From Maricaulis sp. (GTDB lineage Bacteria > Pseudomonadota > Alphaproteobacteria > Caulobacterales > Maricaulaceae): a DNA stretch of 64,000 nt. The position numbers were made by a program, and so were the translations under genes. Location of the stretch: contig NZ_JAEPOL010000006.1 of assembly GCF_017642925.1 (NCBI RefSeq), positions 1 through 64,000 on the forward strand, written 5' to 3'. Each line of letters begins with the position of its first letter. The stretch's first letter is position 1. Positions 25,632 to 35,261 of this stretch are shown here, in pieces. The notes under the pieces were generated by a model. The model was given only the letters and a program-made list of their open reading frames with translations. It searched no databases and was not told the origin of the DNA.

Positions 25632-27086
25632 TCAAGAATTCGCCGCTTCTGACTCCGCTTCCGGCGCAGACAGGGCGCGAGGCTCGCCGTCATCCTCGTC
25701 CAGGCCCGCTGCGTCGAGATATCCGTCGGGCAGGGATTTCTTGGTCGAGGCGCCGAGCTTCTTGAGCATCTCGGTCTGGCGGATGACATTTCCCCGCCCG
25801 TCGACCAGCTTGTTCTTGGCGTCGTGCCAGGCGCCCTTGGCCGCATCGATCCGCTGGCCCACCTTCTCCAGATCGCCGACGAAACCCTCGAATTTGTCGT
25901 AGAGCGCACCAGCCCGGCTGGCGATCTCGCGGGCATTCTGGTTCTGGCGGTCAATGGTCCACAGGTTCTGGACCGTACGCATCGCCATCATCAGCGTGGT
26001 CGGCGTGGCGATCATGACATCGCGTTCCCAGGCATAAACGGAAATGTCCGGATCGTTCTGCAGCGCCAGCGAGGCGGCGCCCTCCAGCGGCACGAACATC
26101 AGGGTGAAGGAGACACCCTCGTAGAATTGCGCATAGTCCTTCTCGCCCAGCGCCTTGATGTGGCTGCGCACCGAGGTGAGGTGCTGTTTCAGGGCCGCGC
26201 CGCGCTCCTCCTCTTCCTCGGCATTCACGCAGCGCTCGAAGGCGGTGAGCGAGACTTTCGAGTCGATCACCAGGCGCTGCTTGCCGGGCAGTTCGACAAC
26301 GATATCCGGACGGCGGCGTGCCCCGTCCTCGGTCGTCTCGCTCTGCTGGGTGAAGAATTCATGCCCCTCGCGCAGGCCGGCGCGTTCCAGGATGGTGGCC
26401 AGCACCATCTCGCCCCAGTCGCCCTGCACCTTGGAGGAGGAGCGCAGCGCATTGGCCAGGTTCTTGGCGTCCGCCGACATCTGATGCGCGTCCTTGCGAA
26501 CCGTCTCCATCAATTGCTTGATCTCGCCGGCATGACCCGATCGCTCGGTCGCGTCCTTTTCCACCTTCTCGCGGAAATCCTTCAACTGGTCGCGCAGCGG
26601 ATTGAGCAGGGTCTGCAGGTTCTGCGCGCTCTGCTTGTTCAGCTCGGCGCCGGAGGTCTTGAGGATTTCGCTGGCGGTGAGCTTGAACTGTTCGGTCAGG
26701 CGCTCGCGCGCCTTGTCGAGCTCGGCGAGCTTTTCACCGTGATGGCGCTGCGTGGCGTCGTGCTCGGATTTCAGACTGGCAAAGTCCGCCGACAGACGGT
26801 CCCGCTCGGCCCGCAATTCCTCGGACTGTTTGAGCAGGCGGTCGCGCTCCTCGCGCACGCTTTCCAGACGCGCCAGCTTCTCGCGCGCCTCCACGGCTTC
26901 GGTCGCGCGCTGCTCTGCCGTCTCGCGCCATTGATCCCGCTCGGCCCGCAGGGTTTCGGCCTGGTCGGCGGCAAACCCGTCCTGTGCCTTCGGACGGCGC
27001 AGGATCAGTACGGCCAGCAGCAGGATGGCGAGCGCCATCCCGCCGAGCAGGAGCCAGGTTTCCGGAGCGATTTCGGTCAGCATCAT
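25632..27086 (-). CDS. rmuC: DNA recombination protein RmuC
   Basis: 484 residues from ATG 27086 (a second ATG at 27083). An N-terminal membrane anchor ([19 protein letters not shown], ~10-29) and a long coiled coil (~45-170) rich in AERDQWRE and [14 protein letters not shown] precede the RmuC nuclease-like domain, with [39 protein letters not shown] and [15 protein letters not shown]. Known: RmuC limits DNA inversions and rearrangements. The C terminus is acidic ([11 protein letters not shown]). Confidence 0.95.
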   Translation of the reverse strand: MMLTEIAPETWLLLGGMALAILLLAVLILRRPKAQDGFAADQAETLRAERDQWRETAEQRATEAVEAREKLARLESVREERDRLLKQSEELRAERDRLSADFASLKSEHDATQRHHGEKLAELDKARERLTEQFKLTASEILKTSGAELNKQSAQNLQTLLNPLRDQLKDFREKVEKDATERSGHAGEIKQLMETVRKDAHQMSADAKNLANALRSSSKVQGDWGEMVLATILERAGLREGHEFFTQQSETTEDGARRRPDIVVELPGKQRLVIDSKVSLTAFERCVNAEEEEERGAALKQHLTSVRSHIKALGEKDYAQFYEGVSFTLMFVPLEGAASLALQNDPDISVYAWERDVMIATPTTLMMAMRTVQNLWTIDRQNQNAREIASRAGALYDKFEGFVGDLEKVGQRIDAAKGAWHDAKNKLVDGRGNVIRQTEMLKKLGASTKKSLPDGYLDAAGLDEDDGEPRALSAPEAESEAANS

Positions 27087-27247
27087 GGGGTCGCCTTGTC
27101 TTTGCACGTCATTCTGCGTGAGTCGGTCGTGTGCGGCCACAATGCCAGCCCGCCGCGACAGAAACTGTCACCCGAATCCGCTCGCGCAGGAGGGGAAAAC
27201 GGCCTCGATCCTGCATCCTGACGGGCAAGGGATGTGGGAGAGCGTGC

Positions 27248-28366
27248 ATGCACGTGCGTATCGTTTCAATCGGAGACATGACCGGCGAGCTGGTCGCGAA
27301 ATGGAACGCCTGGGCGGCTCCGCAGGGACGCCTGATCAGCCCCTATTTCCACTATGAATTCACCGCCGCGATCGCGCGCGCCCGTTCCGATGTCCGCATT
27401 GCCGTTGTGGAACAGGATGGCGAGATCGCCGGCTTCTTCCCGCACCATGTCGCCCATGACGGGGTGATCCGCCCGGTCGGGGCACCGATGAGCGACTACC
27501 AGGGCGTGATCGCCCGGCCGGACGTGCAGATACCGCTCGAGCGGATCGTGCGGGCCTGCGGCGGCTCCGCCATGGTGTTCGACAACTGGCATTGTGCCCG
27601 GGGCGGCTGCGACCGCGCCCGCCGCGGCCGCGACGGATCGGTGATGGTCGATCTGGCCGGCGGTGCCGACGCCTATTTTGCCGCGCAGCGCGCCGAATAC
27701 CGTGACCATTTCCGCAAGACCGCACGCCGCCAGCGCGCGGCCGAGCGCGATATCGGCCCGGCCCGCGTCGTCATCGGCGATGCCGATGGCAGCGCCTTTG
27801 CCCAGCTGGATGCCTGGAAACAGACCCAGTACGAGACCACCGGCAAGCTGAACGTGTTCGGAATCGACTGGGTGCGCGAGACCCTGAACGATCTGCGAAC
27901 GCTCGATACGGCGGACTTCTCGGGCCTGACCGCCTCGCTCTGGTTCGGCGACCGGCTGGCCGCCGTCGAGTTCGGCCTCAGGGCCGGCGGCGTCTATCAT
28001 TCCTGGTTCCCGGCCTATGATCCGGAACTGGCCCGCTATTCGCCGGGCCTCCTCCTGCTGCACGGCCTGTTCGAACAGGCGGCGGAACATGGCATCGAGC
28101 GCCTCGATCTGGGCCGCGGCGGCCTGCACTACAAGAAATACTATGCCAGCTATGAAGTGCCGCTGGACCAGGGCCGCGTCCTGGTACCGGGTCTCGCCTC
28201 AACGGCGATCCGCAGCTGGGAGATTGCCGAGAAAGCCGCCGGCCTGATGCCGGGCGCCGCTGCTGAAATGCCGGCCCGCCTGCGCCGCCGCTGGTCGCAG
28301 GTCAGCGCCTTCCAGCCGCGCCTCGCCCCGCGCCTGGCCAGCTTTGCCGGATCGATCTCGCTGTAG
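27248..28366 (+). CDS. CelD/BcsL-type GNAT acyltransferase (Acetyltransf_6)
   Basis: 372 residues from ATG 27248 (GGGAGAG upstream). N-terminal half: ISPYFHYEFTAAIARA and AVVEQDGEIAGFFPHHVA. C-terminal GNAT-like half: YRDHFRKTARRQRAAER, AQLDAWKQTQYETTGKLNVF, AVEFGLRAGGVYHSWFPAYDPELARYSPGLLLLHGL, LDLGRGGLHYKKYYASYE. This order is typical of proteins annotated as cellulose-biosynthesis CelD or polysaccharide acetyltransferases; the acceptor is unknown. No polysaccharide genes lie alongside. Confidence 0.85.
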   Translation: MHVRIVSIGDMTGELVAKWNAWAAPQGRLISPYFHYEFTAAIARARSDVRIAVVEQDGEIAGFFPHHVAHDGVIRPVGAPMSDYQGVIARPDVQIPLERIVRACGGSAMVFDNWHCARGGCDRARRGRDGSVMVDLAGGADAYFAAQRAEYRDHFRKTARRQRAAERDIGPARVVIGDADGSAFAQLDAWKQTQYETTGKLNVFGIDWVRETLNDLRTLDTADFSGLTASLWFGDRLAAVEFGLRAGGVYHSWFPAYDPELARYSPGLLLLHGLFEQAAEHGIERLDLGRGGLHYKKYYASYEVPLDQGRVLVPGLASTAIRSWEIAEKAAGLMPGAAAEMPARLRRRWSQVSAFQPRLAPRLASFAGSISL

Positions 28367-28421
28367 GTATTTCCGGGTGCGTCAATCTGCCATCAAACGG
28401 CGACACACTCGCCGAGAACAA

Positions 28422-28447
28422 TTATCTTTTTAAATTCAAAAAGATAA
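28422..28447. promoter_or_regulatory. Perfect AT-rich inverted repeat upstream of the chemoreceptor gene
   Basis: TTATCTTTTT (28422-28431) and AAAAAGATAA (28438-28447) form a 10-bp perfect inverted repeat with a six-base loop, 56 bases after one gene and 123 before the next, in an unusually AT-rich 200-bp gap. It could terminate the upstream transcript (the T run is inside the stem) or be an operator; I cannot decide. Confidence 0.45.
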
Positions 28448-28569
28448 TAGCTCTATTCAAATTGGTAATTCGTTATAAGCGCGCTCACTTTTCGTTAACC
28501 TATTTCCTTAGCAATTGATAAAAATTCTCGGGCGCTTTTTCCCGCATCAATATTTGCGGGACTCATCCA

Positions 28570-30267
28570 ATGCCCAAGCTCTCCGACCTCTCCATCTCCA
28601 CCAAAATCCTCCTGATCGTCGGCGTCCTGTCGATCGGGACCGTCGCTCTGGGAACAATCGGCCTGACCAGCCTGGCCCGCGTCAAGGCGGCATCCCTCGC
28701 CGTTGAGCGCGTTGCCGACGAGATCCGTCTGGGCAGCCGCATGGGACAGAATGCGCTCGAACTCAGCCGGGCCGAGTATCGCGCCGCCGCCGACCCCGCC
28801 GAGCTGGAAGATGTCCGGCGTGTGACGCGCGAAAGCCGCGCCGCCTTCACCAACCGGCTCGAACAGGCCCAGTCCCTCGCCGATGACGACCAGATCCGTC
28901 TGCTGGAAGAAGTCGAGAGCGCCTATGAAGACTATCTCGAGGAGCTCGCCTCCTCCTTTGACGCCCTGTCCCGTGCCGGCGACCGGGACATGAATGCAGA
29001 CGAGCAGGCCGCCATGGCAGCGGTCCACAGCTCGCGCGACGCGATGTCGACCCTGCGCACCGCGATCACCGAATATGTCGACTTCACCGACCTGCAGGGC
29101 GAAGCGGTGATCGCCGAAGCCGCGGCCCTGAACAACACCGTTCGCATCACCATGATCCTGGTCGGCCTCGCCACGACGATCGGCGGCTTCGTGCTGGCCT
29201 TCCTGCTGAGCCGAGCCGGTATCGTGCGTCCGCTGACCCGCGTGGTGCAGAACCTGAAGCGTGTCGCATCGGGCGATCTGGACGTCGATACAGACGGCGC
29301 GGCGCGCCGGGACGAGATCGGCGATCTGAACGAGGCCCTGCAGCACTTCATCAAGGCGGCGCACGAACAGCGTAGCCAGATCGAGCGCGAACAGGCGGAT
29401 GCCCGCCGCAAGACGGAACGCGCCGCCAAGGTGAAGGATCTCACCGACGCTTTCGAAGCCGAGATCGAACAGGCCATGGCGACCCTCGCCAGCGCGGCCG
29501 AGGAGCTCGCTGCCACCGCCAACTCCATGTCGTCTGCTGCCGAAGAGACCAGCGCGCAGACGCAAAGCGTATCCTCCACGACCACTCAGACCTCGGCCAA
29601 TGTCCAGACTGTGGCTGCCGCCACCGAGGAATTGGCCACGGCGATTTCCGAAGTGGCCCGCCAGATCGACCGGACGGCCGAAATCTCCGACACCGCATCC
29701 AGCCGGACCGAGAATGCACTGGGCGATATCCAGGCCCTGAGCAAGGCCGCGCAGGAGATCGAAGACATCCTCGTCCTGATCGTCGGCATAACCGACCAGA
29801 CCAAGCTGCTCGCTCTCAACGCCACGATCGAGGCGGCGCGAGCGGGCGAGGCCGGCCGCGGCTTCGGCGTGGTTGCAAGCGAGGTGAAGAATCTCGCCAA
29901 CCAGACCGAGCAGGCCACCGCGAGCGTAACCGAACAGATCCGCGCGATCCAGCAGCGCACCCAGGCCGTCGTGGACTCGGTCCAGGGCATCCACAGCGTT
30001 GTGAACGACATGAATGCGATCTCGACAGCCGTCGCCAGCTCGGCGGAGCAACAGACCGTTGCCACCAACGAGATCAATCGCAACATCACCGAGGCTGCCA
30101 CCGGCACCGAAGAAGTCACGCGCTCGATCGGCATGCTGGAAACGGCGGCCGGCAGCACCTCCGCTGCGGCGACCCAGGTCGCCTCGACGGCCGAGGAACT
30201 CTCGCGCCGGAGCAATTCCATCAAGGCGGACATCCAGAAATACCTGGCCGACGTGGAGGCGGCCTGA
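28570..30267 (+). CDS. Methyl-accepting chemotaxis protein
   Basis: 565 residues. TM1 ~13-35 ([20 protein letters not shown]), a periplasmic helical sensor of ~155 residues (four-helix-bundle type with acidic heptads), TM2 ~193-213 ([20 protein letters not shown]), HAMP ([24 protein letters not shown]) and the long signalling coil. The hairpin tip has the conserved [20 protein letters not shown] and [16 protein letters not shown]. No C-terminal CheR-binding pentapeptide (ends YLADVEAA). No other che genes are in the window; the ligand is unknown. Confidence 0.96.
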   Translation: MPKLSDLSISTKILLIVGVLSIGTVALGTIGLTSLARVKAASLAVERVADEIRLGSRMGQNALELSRAEYRAAADPAELEDVRRVTRESRAAFTNRLEQAQSLADDDQIRLLEEVESAYEDYLEELASSFDALSRAGDRDMNADEQAAMAAVHSSRDAMSTLRTAITEYVDFTDLQGEAVIAEAAALNNTVRITMILVGLATTIGGFVLAFLLSRAGIVRPLTRVVQNLKRVASGDLDVDTDGAARRDEIGDLNEALQHFIKAAHEQRSQIEREQADARRKTERAAKVKDLTDAFEAEIEQAMATLASAAEELAATANSMSSAAEETSAQTQSVSSTTTQTSANVQTVAAATEELATAISEVARQIDRTAEISDTASSRTENALGDIQALSKAAQEIEDILVLIVGITDQTKLLALNATIEAARAGEAGRGFGVVASEVKNLANQTEQATASVTEQIRAIQQRTQAVVDSVQGIHSVVNDMNAISTAVASSAEQQTVATNEINRNITEAATGTEEVTRSIGMLETAAGSTSAAATQVASTAEELSRRSNSIKADIQKYLADVEAA

Positions 30268-30359
30268 TCCGGTGCGGCGGGCGGTGGAGAACACGCCGCC
30301 CGCCCCTTCATTCGCACATCGCTTCGCCCTAGATTGGTCCGGCAATGAGGGAGACAAGC

Positions 30360-31487
30360 ATGCGCGTTGCTGCCGCCGGGCTCGCCCTTGCCGTCCTGTC
30401 CGGACCGGCAATGGCGCAAGACACGATCCACGAGACCGAACAGGCCGATTTCCGCGTCGAGACCGTCGCGACCGGGCTGGAATTCCCCTGGTCCATGGCC
30501 TTCCTGCCGGATGGCGACATGCTGGTCACCGAGCGCGAGGGGCGCCTGCGCTATATCGATGACGGCGCGCTGCGCGAGGCGCCGGTCGAGGGGCTGCCGG
30601 AGATCCTGGTCGACAATCAGGGCGGTCTTCTCGGCCTGGCGCTGCATCCGAACTTCGCCGAAAACCGCTGGGTCTATTTTGCGTATTCAGAGGGCTCCTC
30701 GCGCGCCAATCACACCGCGCTCGCCCGCGGCCGGCTCAGCGAGGACGGCAGCGCACTGGAAGGCGTGGAACCCCTGTTCCGCGTCAATTTCGACAAGCAG
30801 CGCGGCTATCATTTCGGCGGCCGCATCCTGTTCCTGGACGACGGCACCCTGCTGCTGACGCTGGGCGAAGGCGCCCAGTATTTCCAGGAAGCCCAGAACC
30901 TGGACAATCATCTGGGAACCATCGTGCGCCTCAATGATGACGGCTCGGTTCCCTTCGACAATCCCTATGTCAGCGCAGATGGTGCCCAGCCGGAAATCTG
31001 GAGCTATGGCCACCGCAATGTGCAGGGCATCGCCCGCAACCCCCAGACCGGGGCCATCTGGGCCCACGAGCACGGTCCCCGCGGCGGCGACGAGATCAAT
31101 GATATCCGCCCCGGCCTGAATTACGGCTGGCCGGCCATCACCTACGGCATCAACTACAACGGCACGCCCGTCTCCGATGCCCGCGCGGCCGAGGGCATGG
31201 AACAGCCGCTGTGGTACTGGGTGCCCTCGATCGCGCCCTCGGGCATGGCCTTCTATGAGGGCACCGAGTTTCCCGAATGGCAGGGCGATCTGTTTGTCGG
31301 CGCCCTCGCCGGCTCGATGCTGGTGCGCTACGAGGTCGAGGGCGACCGGATCATTTCCGAGGAAGAGCTGCTGACCGAGCGCGGCGACCGGATCCGCGAT
31401 GTGCAGGCCGGTCCGGACGGGCATATCTACCTGCTGACCGACGATCTGGAAGGCAGCGTGCTGCGACTGGATCCGGTCATTCCCTGA
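30360..31487 (+). CDS. PQQ-dependent sugar dehydrogenase (soluble aldose dehydrogenase type)
   Basis: 375 residues from ATG 30360 (GAGGGAGA upstream; an in-frame ATG at 30345 overlaps that site). Signal peptide 1-20 (AGLALAVLSGPAMAQ). Beta-propeller repeats: LEFPWSMAFLPDGDMLVTEREGRLR, DNQGGLLGLALHPNF, GYHFGGRILFLDDGTLLLTLGE, YGHRNVQGIARN and HEHGPRGGDEINDI, as in YliI/Asd. Known: periplasmic oxidation of aldoses with PQQ. No PQQ-synthesis genes are in the window. Confidence 0.93.
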   Translation: MRVAAAGLALAVLSGPAMAQDTIHETEQADFRVETVATGLEFPWSMAFLPDGDMLVTEREGRLRYIDDGALREAPVEGLPEILVDNQGGLLGLALHPNFAENRWVYFAYSEGSSRANHTALARGRLSEDGSALEGVEPLFRVNFDKQRGYHFGGRILFLDDGTLLLTLGEGAQYFQEAQNLDNHLGTIVRLNDDGSVPFDNPYVSADGAQPEIWSYGHRNVQGIARNPQTGAIWAHEHGPRGGDEINDIRPGLNYGWPAITYGINYNGTPVSDARAAEGMEQPLWYWVPSIAPSGMAFYEGTEFPEWQGDLFVGALAGSMLVRYEVEGDRIISEEELLTERGDRIRDVQAGPDGHIYLLTDDLEGSVLRLDPVIP

Positions 31488-31495
31488 CCGGGCGG

Positions 31496-32218
31496 CTAAC
31501 CCCGCATGTCAGTCAGCGACCGGCCTTCGGCGATATTGCGCAACAGATAGACCAGCGGCGTATCGACCGCGGCGGCGAGCAGTTTCACCACGACCTGGCC
31601 GAGGATGAGGCTGCCGATCGCGGCCCAGCTCTCGATCCCGCCGAAGGCCACCGTGATGAAGATCGTCGAATTGAGGATCTGCGACACCATGGTCGACAGG
31701 TTGTTGCGCAGCCACAGCCGATTGCGGCCCATGTCGCGCTGGCGCAGATGATGGAAGATCAGCACGTCGGCCAGCGCACTCACGAAGAAGGCGACAATGC
31801 CGGCGAAATTGGTCCGTATGCCTGACGAGAAGACCGAGACGAATTCCGATTGACGCTCGGCCGTCCAGCTCGGCGCAGCCGAGACGAAACCGGCAATGTC
31901 TTCCAGATACATGGCGTAGAGGATCAGGAGCGCCACAACGAAACGCATGATGACGCCGATCAACACCACGCACAGCGCATAGCCGCGGCCCCATACCTCG
32001 CTGATCACATCGGTCGCCAGATAGGTGAAGCAGAAGGCCAGCGTGCCGGCCGGCACCAGCACGTCGAGCGGGCCGAGATGGACGACCTGCACCTTGATCG
32101 CCGTCAGCGCGGCCATCACCAGCGAGACCATGAACAGGCCCGTGCAGAAGAACAGCACGAAGGCCTTCCGCGTAACCCGTTCGGGATTCATCCCGCTGAA
32201 AGTGTCGGTATCGTCCAT
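31496..32218 (-). CDS. Queuosine-precursor transporter (VUT/YhhQ family)
   Basis: 240 residues with about six hydrophobic segments. Family motifs: PAGTLAFCFTYLATDVISEVWGRGYA (~56-81), RTNFAGIVAFFVSALADVLIFHHLR and LRNNLSTMVSQILNSTIFITVAF, which match the YhhQ pattern. Known: YhhQ imports preQ0/preQ1 for queuosine in tRNA. Convergent with the sugar dehydrogenase (8-bp gap). Confidence 0.9.
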   Translation of the reverse strand: MDDTDTFSGMNPERVTRKAFVLFFCTGLFMVSLVMAALTAIKVQVVHLGPLDVLVPAGTLAFCFTYLATDVISEVWGRGYALCVVLIGVIMRFVVALLILYAMYLEDIAGFVSAAPSWTAERQSEFVSVFSSGIRTNFAGIVAFFVSALADVLIFHHLRQRDMGRNRLWLRNNLSTMVSQILNSTIFITVAFGGIESWAAIGSLILGQVVVKLLAAAVDTPLVYLLRNIAEGRSLTDMRG

Positions 32219-32291
32219 GCCGCCCCCGGCCGTCCGGTGGCAGTTTAGGACGATTTGCCGCTTTGCCTAGTCTTGACGGGAAAGCGCGCGC

Positions 32292-32897
32292 TCAGACCGC
32301 CGACCGGCTGCGGAAAGCCGCGGCCAGCGTGCCGTCGTCGAGATAGTCCAGCTCGCCGCCCACCGGCACACCGCGCGCCAGCGACGTCACCGACACACCG
32401 CACGGTTCCAGCTTGTCGGCCAGGTAGTGCGCGGTGGTCTGGCCGTCGACCGTGGCATTGAGCGCCAGCACGATCTCGGTCACCGTCTCGTCGCTTGCCC
32501 GCTCGATCAGCTTTGCGATGTTGAGATCGTCCGGCCGTACCCCGTCGAGGGCTGACAGGACGCCGCCCAGCACATGATACCGGCCCTTGAAGGCCCCGGC
32601 CCGCTCCAGCGCCCACAGGTCGCCGACCGTCTCGACGACGCAGATTTCCTTCTCCGCCCGGTTGGGCGCGGCACAGACCGCACACGGATCGGTGACATCG
32701 AGATTGCCGCAGGTCGAACAGGCGCGGATCTTGTCGGCGGCGTCGGCCAGCGCGTCCGCCAGCGGCCGCATCACGGCATCGCGCTTGCCCAGAAGGTGGA
32801 GCGCGGCGCGGCGCGCAGAACGCGGCCCCAGCCCCGGCAACTTGGCCAGCAGCGTGATCAGTCGCTCGATTTCCGGGCCGGCAGAAGCGGTTCGCAT
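32292..32897 (-). CDS. recR: Recombination protein RecR
   Basis: 201 residues. Helix-hairpin-helix [20 protein letters not shown], the C4 zinc finger [16 protein letters not shown] (~57-72), then the Toprim domain with [27 protein letters not shown] and [17 protein letters not shown]. It works in RecFOR gap repair. It is the third gene of dnaX-ybaB-recR, the standard order. Confidence 0.97.
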   Translation of the reverse strand: MRTASAGPEIERLITLLAKLPGLGPRSARRAALHLLGKRDAVMRPLADALADAADKIRACSTCGNLDVTDPCAVCAAPNRAEKEICVVETVGDLWALERAGAFKGRYHVLGGVLSALDGVRPDDLNIAKLIERASDETVTEIVLALNATVDGQTTAHYLADKLEPCGVSVTSLARGVPVGGELDYLDDGTLAAAFRSRSAV

Positions 32898-32912
32898 CGT
32901 CAGCGCCCGGTA

Positions 32913-33236
32913 TCAGAAAGGAAGGTTCATGCCGGGCGGCAGGTCCAGCCCGCCGGCCGCTTCCTTGAGGACTTCCTGCTGGCGCACCTCGGCCTTGCGC
33001 CGCGCGTCGGCATGGGCGGCCAGGATCAGGTCTTCCAGGATTTCCGGCTCGTCCGGATCGATCAGGCTCTTGTCGATCGAGACGCGTTTCAGATCGCCCT
33101 TGGCGGTCATCGTCATCGCGATCAGGCCGGCACCGGCCTCACCGGTCACCTCGGCCTCGTCGAGCCTGGCCTGGGCTTCGGCCATTTTCTGCTGCATGGC
33201 CTGCGCCTGTTTCATCAGGCCCATCAGGTCTTTCAT
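32913..33236 (-). CDS. YbaB/EbfC nucleoid-associated protein
   Basis: 107 residues. KDLMGLMKQAQAMQQKMAEAQARLDEAEVTGEAGAGLI, then MTAKGDLKRVSIDKSLIDPDEPEILEDLI, is the classic YbaB fold. It is a dimeric DNA-binding protein. The ATG overlaps the dnaX stop (ATGA); recR follows at 15 bp. Confidence 0.97.
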   Translation of the reverse strand: MKDLMGLMKQAQAMQQKMAEAQARLDEAEVTGEAGAGLIAMTMTAKGDLKRVSIDKSLIDPDEPEILEDLILAAHADARRKAEVRQQEVLKEAAGGLDLPPGMNLPF

Positions 33237-35026
33237 GCCCGTCTCTCCGTTGTCTTCTCGTCTGCATCGCCATCGGCAGCCGGCGCCTCGCGCACGGCGA
33301 CAATCTCTGCGCCCGGGAAGAGGCGCAAGGCCTCTGCCACAGCGGGATCCTGCCGGGCGCGCTCCAGTTTTTCCTCGGCCTCGCGCTGACGGCGTTCCGC
33401 CCAGGTCTCGCCGCCACGCACTTCATGATCGGCCAGGATCGCCCAGCGCGCACCGGTCCATTCCTGCAGCCGCTTGGCCAGCCGCTGGGCCAGATCCGGC
33501 GGACAGTCCTCGACCGGTTGGAAGGTGAAAGAGCCCGGACGGAAGGCGCCGGGGCGCACATAGCGCTCGACATCCGACTGCAGGGCAATGTCGCGCTTTT
33601 CGCGCAACAGCGCGATCAGGGCTTCGAACGTCCGGGGACCGGGCAGTTCACTCTCGGCCTCGGCAGGCGCAACCGGCGCAGCGGTGCGGGCAGCGTGCGC
33701 CGGCGCTTGCGACGCCGGCTCAGGCTTTCCCGGCGCCTCCCCGGCCGGAGAAGCGGACGGGGCAGACGCTTCGCTGCGCGCGGCAGGCGGATGCCCGGCC
33801 AGAATGCGCGCGGCCTCTTCGGGCGGCGGCAGCGAGGCCGCAGCGGCCAGGCGCAGCACCGTCATCTCGGCTGCGGCCAGCGCGTCCGGTGCGTTGCGCA
33901 CATCGTCGAGCCCGGTCAGCAGGATTTTCCAGAGCCGGGTCAGCTGGGCCAGGGACTGTTTTTCCGCCAGCCCGGCAATGCGCTGGACCGTGTCCGCCGC
34001 TTCGCCGAGATCGGCGCCGGGACCGGCCGCCTTCACCCGGGAAATGGCATGGACATAGTCCAGAAGATCGCGCGTGATCACCACCGGATCGCCGCCGGCA
34101 TCGTAGAGCGCACCGATCTCGTCCAGCGCGTCCGCCGTCTTGCCCGACAGGGCTTGCTCCAGGAGATCGAGCACACGGGCCCGGTCCGCCAGGCCCAGCA
34201 TGTCGCGTACTTGCGGCGCGGTGACCGGACCGGTCTCCTCGCTGCCCTGCACGATCGCCTGGTCCAGCAGCGACAGTGCGTCGCGCACCGAGCCCTCGGC
34301 GGCGCGCGCGATCAGGGAAAGGCCCTCGCGATCGACAGACGCGTTTTCCAGGCCGCAAATGCGTGTCAGATGATCGGTCAGAACCTCGCGGTCGATCCGC
34401 TTGAGGTCGAAACGCTGGCAGCGCGACAGCACGGTCACCGGAACCTTGCGGATCTCGGTCGTCGCGAAAATGAACTTGGCGTGCTCGGGCGGTTCCTCGA
34501 GCGTCTTCAAAAGCGCGTTGAAGGCCGAGGTCGACAGCATGTGGACCTCGTCGATGATGTAGACCTTGTAGCGCGCGGAGACCGGCGCATAGCGCACACC
34601 GTCGAGGATTTCGCGGATATCGTTGACGCCGGTACGCGAGGCGGCGTCCATCTCCATCACGTCGACATGCGCGGACCGCGCGATGGCATCGCAATGGCGG
34701 CCCGGTTCGGACAGCGTCATCGCCGGTCCGTCGGCCGTATCGGTTTCATAATTGAGCGCGCGGGCGATCAGGCGTGCCGTCGTCGTCTTGCCGATGCCGC
34801 GCACGCCGGTGAGCATGTAGGCATGGGCGATACGGCCGGCCGCGAAGGCATTGGTCAGGGTGCGCACCATGGCGTCCTGGCCGATCAGGTCTTCAAATTT
34901 TGACGGGCGGTATTTGCGGGCCAGCACCTGGTAGCCGGGGTCCGGCGCCGTCTGCGGCAGGTCGAGACCCGGCATCAACGCTTCGCCCGCTGCGGTATCG
35001 TCAGCTGGGAGCGGCGTATCGTCCAT
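33233..35026 (-). CDS. dnaX: DNA polymerase III subunits gamma and tau
   Basis: 597 residues. Walker A GVRGIGKTT (74-82), Walker B region YIIDEVHMLS, sensor-1 FIFATTEIRKVP, SRC finger RCQRFDLKRI, then tau-specific Ala/Pro-rich and C-terminal domains. The usual four zinc cysteines after Walker A are missing (NYETDTADGPAMTLSEPG), as is common in alphaproteobacteria. It loads the beta clamp and links polymerase to helicase. The SRP RNA gene lies just upstream. Confidence 0.97.
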   Translation of the reverse strand: MDDTPLPADDTAAGEALMPGLDLPQTAPDPGYQVLARKYRPSKFEDLIGQDAMVRTLTNAFAAGRIAHAYMLTGVRGIGKTTTARLIARALNYETDTADGPAMTLSEPGRHCDAIARSAHVDVMEMDAASRTGVNDIREILDGVRYAPVSARYKVYIIDEVHMLSTSAFNALLKTLEEPPEHAKFIFATTEIRKVPVTVLSRCQRFDLKRIDREVLTDHLTRICGLENASVDREGLSLIARAAEGSVRDALSLLDQAIVQGSEETGPVTAPQVRDMLGLADRARVLDLLEQALSGKTADALDEIGALYDAGGDPVVITRDLLDYVHAISRVKAAGPGADLGEAADTVQRIAGLAEKQSLAQLTRLWKILLTGLDDVRNAPDALAAAEMTVLRLAAAASLPPPEEAARILAGHPPAARSEASAPSASPAGEAPGKPEPASQAPAHAARTAAPVAPAEAESELPGPRTFEALIALLREKRDIALQSDVERYVRPGAFRPGSFTFQPVEDCPPDLAQRLAKRLQEWTGARWAILADHEVRGGETWAERRQREAEEKLERARQDPAVAEALRLFPGAEIVAVREAPAADGDADEKTTERRA

Positions 35027-35095
35027 GAGGGCTCTTCTGGCTGCGGCTGACAGACCCTGTCCCGGGGGCGTCCCCCGAGCCGGGCGGCGCGATTG

Positions 35096-35201
35096 CGCGT
35101 GGAAGACCGGACAGCGACCCGGACGAAACTCGTTACGGCTGCTTCCTTCCGGACCTGACCGGGTTGGCGAGGTGCCCGTCCACCGCCGGCCTTCCGCCCC
35201 C
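35096..35201 (-). ncRNA. ffs: Signal recognition particle 4.5S RNA
   Basis: On the minus strand the highly conserved Ffh-binding hairpin GGTCAGGTCCGGAAGGAAGC, then AGCC, lies at about 35159-35136. The flanks pair: GGAAGGCCGG (5' side, from 35195) with CCGGTCTTCC (3' side, to 35101), and an outer GCG/CGC. This gives a small bacterial SRP RNA of ~100 nt; the exact ends are estimated from pairing. The position immediately before dnaX is the usual one in alphaproteobacteria. Confidence 0.93.
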
Positions 35202-35261
35202 TATATCGCCCGCCGGACAGCGTCATGCAAGCCGCGGCCTGCAGCCTTTTTCGCCACGGCC

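Noticed and set aside
28480-28569. CtrA box at GTTAACCTATTTCCTTAG before the chemoreceptor gene
   Set aside because: Spacing is nine rather than seven bases, and the second half-site is TTAG.
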